Assembly (NCBI GenBank): GCA_050250755.1
Contig: JBFWOB010000034.1
Coordinates: 4,322 to 68,321, forward strand
From: Ga0077555 sp050250755
GTDB lineage: Bacteria; Pseudomonadota; Alphaproteobacteria; Rhizobiales; Hyphomicrobiaceae
Length of the DNA stretch: 64,000 nucleotides
Reading direction: 5' to 3'
This document shows positions 8,919-18,704 of the stretch, one piece after another. Every line of letters starts with the position of its first letter. Positions within the stretch are counted from its first letter, which is position 1. Below the pieces are notes generated by a model that was not told the origin of the DNA, did not search any database, and saw nothing but the letters and a program-made list of their open reading frames with translations. A program made the translations under genes and the position numbers.

Positions 8919-10676
8919 TTACGAACGCGATGTGCCTGGCTTCGGTCCGTCATTGAAGAAGCGCCCTTCCTCGACCTCCGCGACGTAACCTGCGCGGATC
9001 GTAAAATCGCCGAAGCGTTCGCCGGGGTTTCGTTCGCGTGCGTAGTGGGCAAGCGTCTTGTCGAGCGCTTCAAGGATCGCGCTCTCGCCGACATTCTCGA
9101 GATACATTTTATTCAGACGCTGGCCGTGAAACCCGCCGCCGAGGTAAAGATTGTACTTTCCGGGCGCACGTCCGGTCAGGCCGATCTCGGCGATATAGGG
9201 GCGAGCGCAACCGTTCGGGCATCCAGTCATACGGATGGTGATCGGGTCGTCCTTCAGGCCATGGCCATCGAGGATGGTCTCGATCTTGGTGACCAGATCG
9301 GGAAGATAACGCTCGCTTTCGGCCATTGCCAGCCCGCAGGTCGGTAGAGCCACGCAAGCCATCGAATTAAGGCGCAAAGCACTGCGACTTTCGAATTCAT
9401 CGAGACCGTAGGTCTTCATCAATGCTTCGACCTCAGGACGATCCTCGGGCGCAATATCGGAAATGATCAGATTTTGATTGGGCGTGATGCGAAATGTGCC
9501 CTTGTGCACCTGCGCGATGGCGCGCAGCCCATCCATCATCGGGTGATCGGGCGTATTGATGACACGACCGTTCTGAATGAAAAGCGTGCAATGCTCGCGG
9601 CCGTCCTGCCCTTTGATCCAGCCGAGCGGGTCACCATTCGAGGTGAAGGTGTAGGGTCGCGCGGGTGCGAGTGCAAAGCCGAGCCTGCGCTCGATCTCCG
9701 CGGTGATCCAATCAAGGCCCTTATCGTCGATGGTGTACTTAAAACGAGCGCGCGAGCGTTCGAGGCGGTCACCGTAATCGCGCTGGACCGACATTACCGC
9801 GTCGATCGTTGGGAACAATTTATCGACGTCGACATAGCCGATCACGGTGGCCAGCCGCGGATATGTCTTCGGGGCCTGATCGGTACGCCCGAGCCCACCG
9901 CCGATGGCAACATTGAACCCCTTCAGCTTGCCACGCTGCGCGATGGCAATGAACCCGAGGTCCTGGCTGTAAACATCGATGTCGTTACTGGGCGGTATCG
10001 CGAAGCCGATCTTGAATTTTCGCGGCATATAAGTGCGCCCGTAGAATGGCTCCTCAGGTCCATCCGTCTCCTGCCGCTCCGCGCCATACCAGATTTCACT
10101 ATAAGCACCGGTCCTGTGTACGGCGTGATCGCTCGCTCGCTTGGCAAGCGCATATACCTCGGCATGGAGTTTCGAGAGATTGGGGTTCACCGTGCACATC
10201 ACGCCGCGCGTGTCGTCGCCGCAGGCTGCCCTGGTGTCGAGCACCACGTCTCGGAGGCCTTGGATGACCGTAGGCAGATTCGTCTTCATCACGTGATGCA
10301 GCTGGAACGTCTGTCGCGTCGTCAGCCGCAGCGTGTTGCCGGCGTAGGTACGCCCCAACTCGTCGAGCTTGAGCCATTGGGTCGGACTGCAGACGCCGCC
10401 GGGAAGACGAACGCGCGCCATGAAAGAAAACGCCGATTCAAGTTTCTGCCGCCGCCGCTCGTCCCGGATGTCACGATCGTCTTGCTGATAGATCCCGAAA
10501 AACTTTATCAACTTGCCGTCGCTTCCGGCGACAGCCGCCGTCACCTCGTCGGCCAAGCTTTGCTTGATCGTACCGCGCAGATAATCGCTATTGGCCTTGA
10601 GCGTTTCGTCCGGTCCGAGCTTATCGAGCGGTTGGGACACGTCCCGGCTGCGGTCCGGTGATGTATGATCGTCCAT
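8919..10676 (-). CDS. cysI: NADPH-dependent assimilatory sulfite reductase hemoprotein subunit CysI
   Basis: CysI carries siroheme and a [4Fe-4S] cluster and reduces sulfite to sulfide using electrons from CysJ. The 585-residue protein has the duplicated nitrite/sulfite reductase architecture. Its four cluster and siroheme ligands are visible as C441 and C447 (ACVALPTCG) and C486 and C490 (TGCPNGC). The siroheme-side LTTRQTFQLHHV segment is near residue 120. It starts 9 bases after cysJ, so the two form one operon. Length is close to the usual 570. Confidence 0.96.
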   Translation of the reverse strand: MDDHTSPDRSRDVSQPLDKLGPDETLKANSDYLRGTIKQSLADEVTAAVAGSDGKLIKFFGIYQQDDRDIRDERRRQKLESAFSFMARVRLPGGVCSPTQWLKLDELGRTYAGNTLRLTTRQTFQLHHVMKTNLPTVIQGLRDVVLDTRAACGDDTRGVMCTVNPNLSKLHAEVYALAKRASDHAVHRTGAYSEIWYGAERQETDGPEEPFYGRTYMPRKFKIGFAIPPSNDIDVYSQDLGFIAIAQRGKLKGFNVAIGGGLGRTDQAPKTYPRLATVIGYVDVDKLFPTIDAVMSVQRDYGDRLERSRARFKYTIDDKGLDWITAEIERRLGFALAPARPYTFTSNGDPLGWIKGQDGREHCTLFIQNGRVINTPDHPMMDGLRAIAQVHKGTFRITPNQNLIISDIAPEDRPEVEALMKTYGLDEFESRSALRLNSMACVALPTCGLAMAESERYLPDLVTKIETILDGHGLKDDPITIRMTGCPNGCARPYIAEIGLTGRAPGKYNLYLGGGFHGQRLNKMYLENVGESAILEALDKTLAHYARERNPGERFGDFTIRAGYVAEVEEGRFFNDGPKPGTSRS

Positions 10677-10685
10677 GCTTAGACC

Positions 10686-12527
10686 TCAATAAACGTCGAG
10701 CAGATACCGGCGATCCCGTTTAAGGTCCGCCAGATAAGCGTCCGCCGCCTCGCGCTCGAGACCGCCATGCTCAACAACGATGTCGACGAGCGCAGAGTGC
10801 ACGTCAGGCGCCATCCGTGCGGCATCGCCGCAGACATAGATCCACGCGCCGTCCTCCAGCCATGCATAGACGTCGCGGCCTTGCCGGCGCAGCTTGTCTT
10901 GGACGTAGACCTTCGATGTCGCGTCGCGCGAGAATGCAAGATCGAGGCGGCTCAAGGCTCCTTTTTTTAGCAGCTCCTGCCACTCCACCTGATAGAGAAA
11001 GTCGCTGCGGAAATTGCGCTCACCGAAGAACAACCAGGAGCGGCCGGATGCGTCTCTTGCGTCACGCTCCTGCATGAAGGCGCGATAGGGGGCGACGCCG
11101 GTGCCAGCACCGATCATCAGGATCGGCGTATCGTCGTCGGGAAGGCGGAAATGATCGTTGGGCTGGATATAGATCGGAACAGTGACGTCTGCCTCAGTGC
11201 GAGTGGCAAGGTAACCTGACGCGACACCAGCACGCGGTCTGTCGTGCAGCATGTAACGCACGGTGCTGACCGTAAGGTGTGCCTCATCTGGAGTCGCAGC
11301 GAGGCTCGACGCGATCGAGTAGAGTCGTGGTTGCAGTGGCCGCAAACCGGCGACAAGCCGTTCGGGATCGATACCAGGGGCCGGGAAACGGCGAACTATA
11401 TCGAGGATGTGATGGTTGCGCAGGAACGCGGCACGTGCGGCGCTATGATCGGTTGCACGCAGATCTTGCAGGTCCTGCGCACCAGTGATCTCGGCCCAGT
11501 GGTCAAGAAAGCGCGGTGTCGCGGCAGTGATCTCGAACGCATCGGTCAGCGCCTCGGCGAGGCGCGTGCTGCGTTGCTTGACCGTTATCGGCGCATCGGC
11601 TCGCAGTGCAAGCTGTTCGAGCAAGTCGGCCACAAGTGCCGGATCGTTGTGCGGCACGACGCCGAGCGCATCGCCCGGTTGATAAGTCAAGCCGGACTCT
11701 GCAAGCGACAGCTCGATGTGGCGGGTTTCCTTGGTCGAGCCACGCCCCGTGAGCACGATATTTTCGGTCACTGTAGCGGCGAATGGCTGCTTTTTATCGA
11801 AGGATGTAGGTGATGCCCTGTCGGGCGCCGTAACAATTTCTGCAGACACCACCGCAGGCGCCGCGCCAATCGTGGGCGCGAGCTTGGCGACGATCGCGGC
11901 AATCCAGGTTGCGGCGGCATCCTCGTAATCGACGTCGCAATCGATACGGTCGGTCAGGCGCTGCGCACCCAGTTCCGCGAAGCGCCGGTCGACGCGCTTT
12001 CCCGCTCCGCAATAATGTTCGTAGGTGGAATCCCCCAGCGCCAGAACGGCAAACCGAACTTGCGGCAGCTTCGGAGCCTTGCGGCTTTCCAGAAACTCGA
12101 AGAAGCCGAGGGCCGTCTGCGGCGGATCGCCTTCACCATGCGTACTGGTGATAATCAATAGATCCTGTTCGTCCTTGAGGCTGCGCGGTTTGTAGTCCGC
12201 CATACTGACGAGACGCGGCGCGATGCCTTGTGCCTTGGCCGTTTCGACGAGCGAATTTGCCAGGCCCTTGCTGTTCCCGGTCTCGCTGCCGAACAAGATC
12301 GTCAAAAGGCGCCCTGCCGGAGCCGCGGTCGGCCCGGCTCGGAGCGGCATTCCGGGTTGGGCACCGATCTCCAGGGTGCGTAGCCCTGTTCGGGCTTGGT
12401 GGCCCAAACCGGCGAAGTAACCGCTGATCCAGATTGCCTGCTCATGGTTGAGGGATGTTGCGAGGCGGCCGATCTGCTCCCACTGATCGATGGTGAGCGT
12501 GGAGTTTGGAAATTCCAATTTGGTCAT
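10686..12527 (-). CDS. cysJ: Assimilatory sulfite reductase (NADPH) flavoprotein subunit CysJ
   Basis: CysJ passes electrons from NADPH through FAD and FMN to CysI. The 613-residue protein has an N-terminal flavodoxin domain (LLTILFGSETGNSKGLA and STHGEGDPP, about residues 68-220). The FAD/NADPH reductase half follows, with RLYSIASS for FAD, MIGAGTGVAPYRAFMQER for NADPH, and the terminal RYLLDVY aromatic residue. It is the first gene of the cysJI pair. The 5' region upstream of 12527 has no strong ribosome-binding site. Confidence 0.96.
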   Translation of the reverse strand: MTKLEFPNSTLTIDQWEQIGRLATSLNHEQAIWISGYFAGLGHQARTGLRTLEIGAQPGMPLRAGPTAAPAGRLLTILFGSETGNSKGLANSLVETAKAQGIAPRLVSMADYKPRSLKDEQDLLIITSTHGEGDPPQTALGFFEFLESRKAPKLPQVRFAVLALGDSTYEHYCGAGKRVDRRFAELGAQRLTDRIDCDVDYEDAAATWIAAIVAKLAPTIGAAPAVVSAEIVTAPDRASPTSFDKKQPFAATVTENIVLTGRGSTKETRHIELSLAESGLTYQPGDALGVVPHNDPALVADLLEQLALRADAPITVKQRSTRLAEALTDAFEITAATPRFLDHWAEITGAQDLQDLRATDHSAARAAFLRNHHILDIVRRFPAPGIDPERLVAGLRPLQPRLYSIASSLAATPDEAHLTVSTVRYMLHDRPRAGVASGYLATRTEADVTVPIYIQPNDHFRLPDDDTPILMIGAGTGVAPYRAFMQERDARDASGRSWLFFGERNFRSDFLYQVEWQELLKKGALSRLDLAFSRDATSKVYVQDKLRRQGRDVYAWLEDGAWIYVCGDAARMAPDVHSALVDIVVEHGGLEREAADAYLADLKRDRRYLLDVY

Positions 12528-13518
12528 TGCCGATATATTCCGAGAGCGAGTCGTCGCCCGCCATGGCCACGCTACACAGCTTGGTTCAGTTTACAGGATG
12601 ATCCTCGAACGCTGTGTTCTTGCAGCGCTGGTTTCGACGGCTGATCGCGTGAACAACATCGGACATCCATTTTCCCCGCGACGATCCTCGTAAGACCATC
12701 CTGAAATAAGAGCCGATCCAGGGAGAAAGCAACACGGAGAGAGAAAAAAGAATACTGTCGCCAGGTCTTAGCAGGCTGCGAAATGCTTGTTCTAAAATAC
12801 GCACGCTGCGGAGTGTTGATCGACTAGCGTATGGAGCGATTCTGCCCCCTGCTATCATCTCAACAGTATCGAACGGCGCTCACCAGAGGGGGCGCGCATG
12901 CCGGATGGCTCACGCAAGGCGACTGGGCTGAGCGCTTTCTATAATGTGGGAAGCCGGTAGGACGTTAAGACAATATCGCCTGTCACATTTGAATGTATTT
13001 GCCGAGAGGACTTCGCTTATCTCGCCGAATTTATGAAAATGAAATGACGAAAATGACGGCAGATCGCAAATATAGTTCCTCTTTCGCCAGGAAACGAGGT
13101 ATTTTAAGCGAGATTGCTGGCGTACCGGCCACGCGCATGGGATGCCTCGCTTCTGGGATGCGATAGTTCCGGAGTCAGGGAAGGCAATGAAGTAACCAGA
13201 ATTGGCTGTGGCCCGTGGTCTGTGGGCGCTTACTCGTCTGGGCTTGCACCGGCCGGGCTGGTCCAGCAAGACTAAACACTAGCTGATTCTGGACACTGGC
13301 AGGTCCGTCGAGCAACGGCGGCGGATCGGGGAGCATGCCGGTCGGCGGTGGAGGCGCGGGACGTCAAGGCTGGGATAAGCTATTCACCGGGCTTGGCGGA
13401 GGATCGTCACCTGGCGCGGGTGTAGTCTCGTCCGATGTTGTCCGGTCGATCCGCCCCAGGTTTTTGCAGATACGTCATTGATTGTCATGCCTCCCGGCAC
13501 AGGTACGATTGAATAAGC
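12528..13518. other. Long intergenic region between cysJ and the TetR regulator
   Basis: This stretch is 991 bases between two divergent genes. Short frames at 12586-12858 and 12910-13269 on the minus strand encode no domain I recognise and have no convincing start signal. Base composition is less GC-rich near 12950-13080. It must contain the cysJ promoter on the minus strand and the tetR promoter on the plus strand, but no site is clear. Degraded mobile DNA is possible. Confidence 0.35.
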
Positions 13519-14163
13519 ATGCGCCGGACCAAAATTGAAGCGGAGCAGACACGGGAAGCCTTGCTGGACGCCGCCGAGGCGGTGTTCTGGATGAAAGGTG
13601 TCACGCGCACCACGCTCAACGACGTCGCTCGCGCCGCTGGAACGACCCGCGGTGCGATCTATCACCACTTTCGCGGCAAGGCCGACCTGCTCAATGCGCT
13701 ACTCGACCGCCGGCGCTTTCCGCAGGAGGAGGAGCTTGCTCGTAATGCCGCCGATCTGACAGTTGATCCGCTCGACTCCCTGCATGCCATCTGCCGGAGC
13801 GCGCTCGAGCTGCTCGCCGTCGATACTGCGCGCCAACGGTTGCTCGCCATCATGATGCATCGCTGCGAGTCGTTGGGAGAGCTGCAAAAGCTCGCAGACC
13901 GCAGGCGGGACGAGATCCTGCGCTCGCAAGAGCTTTTCGCCCGCCTGCTGGGCCGGGCCGCCGAGTCTGGGAGACTGTCGCCGACCTGGTCGCCGCGGAT
14001 CGCCGCCCTCACCCTGCACAGCATCATGATCGGCTTATGCGACCAGTGGTTGCGTCATCCTCACAGTTTCGACCTGCGCGGTGAAGGCGTACACGCGCTG
14101 CAATCGCTTTTTGCGTCCTTCGAAACCATGGCGCCAACGCCAAAGACAAGACGCCGCCGCTGA
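13519..14163 (+). CDS. TetR/AcrR-family transcriptional repressor
   Basis: This is a 214-residue TetR regulator, probably the local repressor of the RND pump that follows. The N-terminal helix-turn-helix is clear at residues 10-56 (TREALLDAAEAVFWMKG, then ATTRGAIYHHFRGKADLL). The C-terminal ligand-binding half matches the AcrR/TtgR type (MMHRCE, SLGELQKLADRR). It is read in the same direction as the pump genes and is separated from them by 236 bases that contain an inverted repeat fitting an operator. The drug or metabolite sensed is unknown. Confidence 0.9.
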   Translation: MRRTKIEAEQTREALLDAAEAVFWMKGVTRTTLNDVARAAGTTRGAIYHHFRGKADLLNALLDRRRFPQEEELARNAADLTVDPLDSLHAICRSALELLAVDTARQRLLAIMMHRCESLGELQKLADRRRDEILRSQELFARLLGRAAESGRLSPTWSPRIAALTLHSIMIGLCDQWLRHPHSFDLRGEGVHALQSLFASFETMAPTPKTRRRR

Positions 14164-14229
14164 AGCTTCATCACGCAACCGTGAAGCAAAATCGCCGGGA
14201 TAACCGGAACCTGGATATGTTGCCGATTT

Positions 14230-14243
14230 ACATGCACGCATGT
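14230..14243. promoter_or_regulatory. Candidate TetR/AcrR operator: ACATGC-N2-GCATGT inverted repeat
   Basis: A perfect 6-base inverted repeat, ACATGC and GCATGT with two bases between, lies between the TetR gene and the RND pump. With its flanks it reads TTTACATGCACGCATGT, which recalls the TACATAC...GTATGTA operator of AcrR-type repressors. It lies 157 bases before the membrane fusion gene, where a promoter is expected. Binding is inferred. Confidence 0.5.
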
Positions 14244-14399
14244 TTGTATGAGAAGTTGCGACGGATCGCCTTTCGCTGGCCCGTTAAGACGTAAGCCGGA
14301 TCGCAGGGACATCGACACCGACTGCGGCGTTTGCAGGCACCCCTTTGGACCGAAAGCGGCATTATCCTGCCGTGGAAGCCAAAATAGGAGTTCGACGAT

Positions 14400-15464
14400 A
14401 TGCGCTGGCGGATCGGGGCCGTGCTCGCTGTGGTGTTGATTGCGGCCGGAGCTTGGTGGCATCTGATGCGGCCGCCGGTGCAAAGCGCGAGCGCCGTAAC
14501 GACACCGGCGACGAATGCAGTCACTGTGGAGGCGGCCCCCGTCAAAATGGGCTCGATCCGGCGCCAGATCGAAGCGGTCGGCAGCCTACGCTCCAGCGAA
14601 TCTGTCATCATTCGTCCGGAAGTCTCTGGCCGCATTAGCGATATTCTGTTCCAAGAGGGCCAGAAAATTACGAGTGGCACGCCGCTCGTGCGCCTCGACA
14701 TGAGCATTCCACGCGCGCAGGTCGACCAGATGAACGCAGCTCTTGCGCTCAGCAAGGTCAACTTCGAGCGCGCTCAGGAGCTCATGAAAAAGGGTGCCGG
14801 CTCGCAACGCACGTATGACGAGGCATTGGCCAAGATGCGCGCGGACGAGGCTTCGCTTGCACTCGCGCAGGCGACTCTCGACAAGATGACGCTGGTTGCG
14901 CCGTTCGACGGCATTCTGGGACTGCGCAAGGTGAGTCTCGGGGACTATGTCAATCCCGGGCAGGACATCGTTAATATCGAGAGCATCGAAACGCTCAAGG
15001 TTGATTTCAGAGTCTCCGAGATCTACGCCGCCCAGCTCAAGGTGGGTCAGGCCATCAACATCAGGCTGGATGCCATTCCCGGCGCGACATTCGATGGCGA
15101 GGTCTATGCCATTGATCCCGCTCATGACCCCAATGGTCGCGCGGTCATCCTTCGTGCGCGCACCATCAACAAGAATGGGCTCTTGCGCTCCGGTATGTTC
15201 GCCCGCGTGGCCTTGATCATCGAGGCCGACAGAGAGGGCATCCTGGTCCCCGAGACGGCCATTGTACCGATGGGGCAGGAGCAATTCGTTTTCGTGCTCG
15301 ACAACAGCAAGGTCAAGCTGACGAAGCTCAAAACCGGTCAGCGGCGCGGCGGCCTGGTCGAGGTCGCGCAGGGGCTGGAAACGACGTCCGTGATCATCAC
15401 GGAAGGTGCGCTGAAGCTACGGGACGGCATGACTGTAAAGGCCAACCTCGAAAAGGCCGGCTGA
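14400..15464 (+). CDS. RND efflux system periplasmic adaptor (membrane fusion) protein
   Basis: This is the HlyD/AcrA-type adaptor that links the RND pump to an outer-membrane channel. The 354-residue protein has a short N-terminal membrane anchor (residues 5-21), then the lipoyl half-motif around GRISDILFQEGQKITSGTPL. A helical hairpin (about 100-160) and a beta-barrel segment with PFDGILGLRKVSLGDYVNPG follow. It ends 3 bases before the pump gene start. No TolC-like gene is adjacent, so the outer-membrane partner is encoded elsewhere. The ATG at 14400 has a GGAG site about 11 bases upstream. Confidence 0.93.
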   Translation: MRWRIGAVLAVVLIAAGAWWHLMRPPVQSASAVTTPATNAVTVEAAPVKMGSIRRQIEAVGSLRSSESVIIRPEVSGRISDILFQEGQKITSGTPLVRLDMSIPRAQVDQMNAALALSKVNFERAQELMKKGAGSQRTYDEALAKMRADEASLALAQATLDKMTLVAPFDGILGLRKVSLGDYVNPGQDIVNIESIETLKVDFRVSEIYAAQLKVGQAINIRLDAIPGATFDGEVYAIDPAHDPNGRAVILRARTINKNGLLRSGMFARVALIIEADREGILVPETAIVPMGQEQFVFVLDNSKVKLTKLKTGQRRGGLVEVAQGLETTSVIITEGALKLRDGMTVKANLEKAG

Positions 15465-15467
15465 GCC

Positions 15468-18400
15468 ATGAGCCTTCCCGAGCTCTGCATTCGTCGGCCG
15501 GTGTTCGCCACCGTTCTGAGTCTGGTCATCGTTCTGATCGGCTTCGTCTGCTATAGTCGCCTCGCGGTGCGCGAGTACCCGAACATCGACCCTCCGGTCG
15601 TCACGGTCGAGACCGTCTATCGCGGAGCGAGCGCCGAGGTCATCGAGAGCACCGTTACGCGCGTTCTCGAAGAATCCATCGCCGGCATCGAGGGCATCGA
15701 CTATCTGCGTTCAACGACGCGCCAGGAGCGCAGCTTCGTTGTGGTCCGCTTCAAGCTCGGACGTGACGTGGAGGCTGCGGCCAACGACGTCCGCGATCGG
15801 GTGGGGCGCATGCGCGGCCGACTGCCGGATGAGATCGATGAGCCGATCATCGCCAAAGTGGAGGCCGACGCACAGCCCGTTCTCTATCTCGCCTTCTCCT
15901 CCGATCGCCATTCTCAGCTCGAGATCACCGACTTCGCGGATCGTTTCGTCAAGGATCGCTTGCAGTCGATCAACGGCGTTGCCGAGGCCCGCATCTTCGG
16001 CGAGCGCAAGTATGCGATGCGGATCTGGCTCGATGCCGCGCGGCTCGCTGCCTATAATCTGACGCCTCAAGACGTCGAGGACGCGCTATCGAAGCAAAAT
16101 ATCGAGGTTCCGGCCGGCCGCATCGAAAGCAAGGATACCGAGTTTACGGTGCTCGCGCAGACCGACCTGCGAGCGCCTGCCGAGTTCAACGCCATCATCG
16201 TCCGCGTTGTAAATGGTTATCCGGTCCGTCTCGGAGACGTCGGCCGCGCAGAACTTGGCCCGCTGGATGAGCGCATATCGGTCCGCTTCAACGGCCACCG
16301 CGCCGTGGCCATCGGTGTCGTGAAGCAGGCCGTCGCGAACCCGCTCGAAATCTCGAAGGGGGTGCGGGCGGAGCTGCCGGACATCATTTCAAATCTGCCG
16401 GAAGGCATGAAAGTCGAAGTCGCACACGACACGTCGGTATTCATCCAGGCATCGATAAACTCTGTTTATCACACGATCGGCGAAGCCGTGCTGCTGGTCG
16501 TCATCGTCGTCTTCCTGTTCCTGCGCAACGTGCGCGCGACGATCATTCCCGTCGTCACCATTCCGGCCTCGTTGCTTGGCGCGTTCGCCATCATGCTGGT
16601 GCTTGGCTTTACGGTGAATACGCTGACGCTGCTGGCGATGGTGCTGGCGATAGGGCTCGTCGTCGACGACGCGATCGTCGTCCTCGAGAATATCTATCGC
16701 CATATCGAGGATGGGATGCCGCCGATCGAAGCCGCCATTCAGGGCAGCAGGGAGATTGGCTTTGCGGTTATCGCGATGACGCTGACACTGGCCGCTGTGT
16801 ATGCACCGATCGGTTTCATGTCAGGCACCACGGGGCGGCTGTTTACGGAATTTGCGTGGACACTTGCTGGTGCCGTGATCGTGTCGGGCTTCGTCGCGCT
16901 GACGCTCAGCCCGATGATGTGCTCGCGGCTTCTGCGGCATCAGACGAGCCACGGTCGCATTTATAATTTCGTCGAATGGGTGCTGGTCGGCCTGACTGAA
17001 GGCTATCGGTCGGCGCTGCGCGGTGTGCTCAAGATACGCTTGCTGGTTCTCATCGTCGGCGCTCTCTTTGCCTCCGGCAGCTACTTCCTCTTCACCGCGC
17101 TGAAACCCGAGTTATCGCCCGTCGAGGATCGCGGCACGATCATAAGCTTCTTCATCGGCCCCGAAGGCGCGACGATCAACTTCATGGAAAAATATGCGAA
17201 GCGCTTCGAAGACATCTTTACGAAGAATGTGCCCGAGGCCGAGGCCTTCTTCGTCGTGTCCGGCAATCCGATTGTCTCGCAGGGCATCTCGTTTGCCCGC
17301 CTGAAGCCATGGGATGAGCGGGAGCGCAAGCAACAGGATATCGTCGCTTCGCTGGCGCCGGAGATCAAACAACTGCCTGGCGTGCTCGCCTACGCCACGA
17401 ACCCGCCGTCGCTTGGGCAGAACGCGAGTTCGCGTCCCGTCTGGATCTCGGTGGCCATGCAGGGCGAGTACGACGAGATCAATCGCACGGTGGATGCCAT
17501 CATTGCAGAGGCCGAGAAGCACCCGTCGCTCGCCAATCTGGAATCCCGTCTCAAGCTGAACAAGCCTGAGATCAAAGTGACCGTGAACCGCGACAAGGCG
17601 GCGAACGTCGGCGCGCAGGTGGAGACGATCGGGCGCACGCTCGAGACGATGCTCGGTGGCCGCCAGGTGACGCGCTTCAAGCAGAACGGCAAGCAGTACG
17701 ACGTCATCGTACAGGTCGCCGACATCGAGCGGACCAACCCTGACGATCTCTCGAAGATTTACGTCCGCGGCGCTAACGACAATATGATCCAGTTGTCGAA
17801 CCTGGTCGATCTGCGCGAGTCCGTCGCTCCGCGCGAGCTCGCACGCATGGACCAGCTTCGCTCGGCGGACATTACCGCGAATATCGCCCCTGGCTTCTCA
17901 CAGGGCGAAGCGCTCGATGCTCTCGAGGCCGTCGCGCGTCGCATCCTGCCGACGTCCGCGCGCATCGACTACATCGGCCCGTCACGCGAGTACAGGCAGG
18001 CCTCGGGCGACATCTATTTCACGTTCCTTCTCGCGCTGGCCTTTATTTATCTCGTGCTTGCGGCGCAATTCGAGAGCTTCGTCGACCCGTTCATCATCAT
18101 GTTGACGGTTCCGCTATCGATGACCGGTGCGCTTCTAGCGCTCTATTGGGGCGGCGGGTCGATGAACATCTACAGTCAGGTGGGACTCGTCACGCTTGTC
18201 GGTCTGATCACCAAGAACGGCATCTTGATCGTGGAGTTTGCCAATCAGCTTCAGGAGCAGGGACGTGCCAAGGTCGATGCCGTTATCGAGGCCTCGGCGC
18301 TGCGCCTGCGCCCCATTCTGATGACCACCGGCGCGATGGTGCTCGGCGCGGTACCGCTCGCCATGGCCGCCGGAGCGGGAGCGGAGAGCCGCACCCAGAT

Positions 18401-18557
18401 CGGCCTCGTGATCGTTGGCGGACTGATGCTTGGGACTTTGCTGACTTTGTTCATCGTCCCGACAGTCTACTCGTTGCTCGCCCGCGACCACGCCGCACTG
18501 GCGGAGCCAGAAGTCTCTTCACATGGCCCAGCCGCGCATCCGACCCCAGCGGAGTGA
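15468..18557 (+). CDS. RND-family multidrug efflux pump, inner-membrane subunit (AcrB/MexF type)
   Basis: This 1029-residue proton-driven pump has the full HAE1 architecture: one membrane helix, a large periplasmic loop, five helices, a second large loop and the final helices. The proton-relay aspartate pair is visible in AIGLVVDDAIVVLENIYRH, and the N-terminal RRPVFATVLSLVIVLIG opening is typical. Length is normal. It is coupled to its adaptor gene and is presumably repressed by the TetR protein upstream. Substrates cannot be read from sequence. Confidence 0.95.
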   Translation: MSLPELCIRRPVFATVLSLVIVLIGFVCYSRLAVREYPNIDPPVVTVETVYRGASAEVIESTVTRVLEESIAGIEGIDYLRSTTRQERSFVVVRFKLGRDVEAAANDVRDRVGRMRGRLPDEIDEPIIAKVEADAQPVLYLAFSSDRHSQLEITDFADRFVKDRLQSINGVAEARIFGERKYAMRIWLDAARLAAYNLTPQDVEDALSKQNIEVPAGRIESKDTEFTVLAQTDLRAPAEFNAIIVRVVNGYPVRLGDVGRAELGPLDERISVRFNGHRAVAIGVVKQAVANPLEISKGVRAELPDIISNLPEGMKVEVAHDTSVFIQASINSVYHTIGEAVLLVVIVVFLFLRNVRATIIPVVTIPASLLGAFAIMLVLGFTVNTLTLLAMVLAIGLVVDDAIVVLENIYRHIEDGMPPIEAAIQGSREIGFAVIAMTLTLAAVYAPIGFMSGTTGRLFTEFAWTLAGAVIVSGFVALTLSPMMCSRLLRHQTSHGRIYNFVEWVLVGLTEGYRSALRGVLKIRLLVLIVGALFASGSYFLFTALKPELSPVEDRGTIISFFIGPEGATINFMEKYAKRFEDIFTKNVPEAEAFFVVSGNPIVSQGISFARLKPWDERERKQQDIVASLAPEIKQLPGVLAYATNPPSLGQNASSRPVWISVAMQGEYDEINRTVDAIIAEAEKHPSLANLESRLKLNKPEIKVTVNRDKAANVGAQVETIGRTLETMLGGRQVTRFKQNGKQYDVIVQVADIERTNPDDLSKIYVRGANDNMIQLSNLVDLRESVAPRELARMDQLRSADITANIAPGFSQGEALDALEAVARRILPTSARIDYIGPSREYRQASGDIYFTFLLALAFIYLVLAAQFESFVDPFIIMLTVPLSMTGALLALYWGGGSMNIYSQVGLVTLVGLITKNGILIVEFANQLQEQGRAKVDAVIEASALRLRPILMTTGAMVLGAVPLAMAAGAGAESRTQIGLVIVGGLMLGTLLTLFIVPTVYSLLARDHAALAEPEVSSHGPAAHPTPAE

Positions 18558-18680
18558 TGCGCGCCGAGATGATGATGCGAGCGGCGCGATCGGTAGTGGC
18601 GCATAGAAGGCTTGAGTCGAACGCACGAGCGTTCTCGCACGAGCTGTCCCAAGCATAATAAAGCTGCGAGGCGGAGGCGT

Positions 18681-18704
18681 GACGGGCCGCGCGAGCGACC
18701 CGTC
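18681..18704. terminator. Possible bidirectional terminator between RND pump and luciferase-like gene
   Basis: GACGGG (18681-18686) can pair with CCCGTC (18699-18704) around a 12-base GC-rich loop, in the 147-base gap between convergent genes. There is no clear T run on either side, so the call is weak. Confidence 0.25.

Noticed and set aside
9474..10661. 395-codon plus-strand frame opposite cysI
   Set aside because: It is the complement of a certain gene, lacks family motifs, and reflects GC-rich codon use.
12910..13269. 119-codon minus-strand frame in the cysJ-tetR gap
   Set aside because: No domain, no ribosome-binding site and irregular composition; not supported as a gene.
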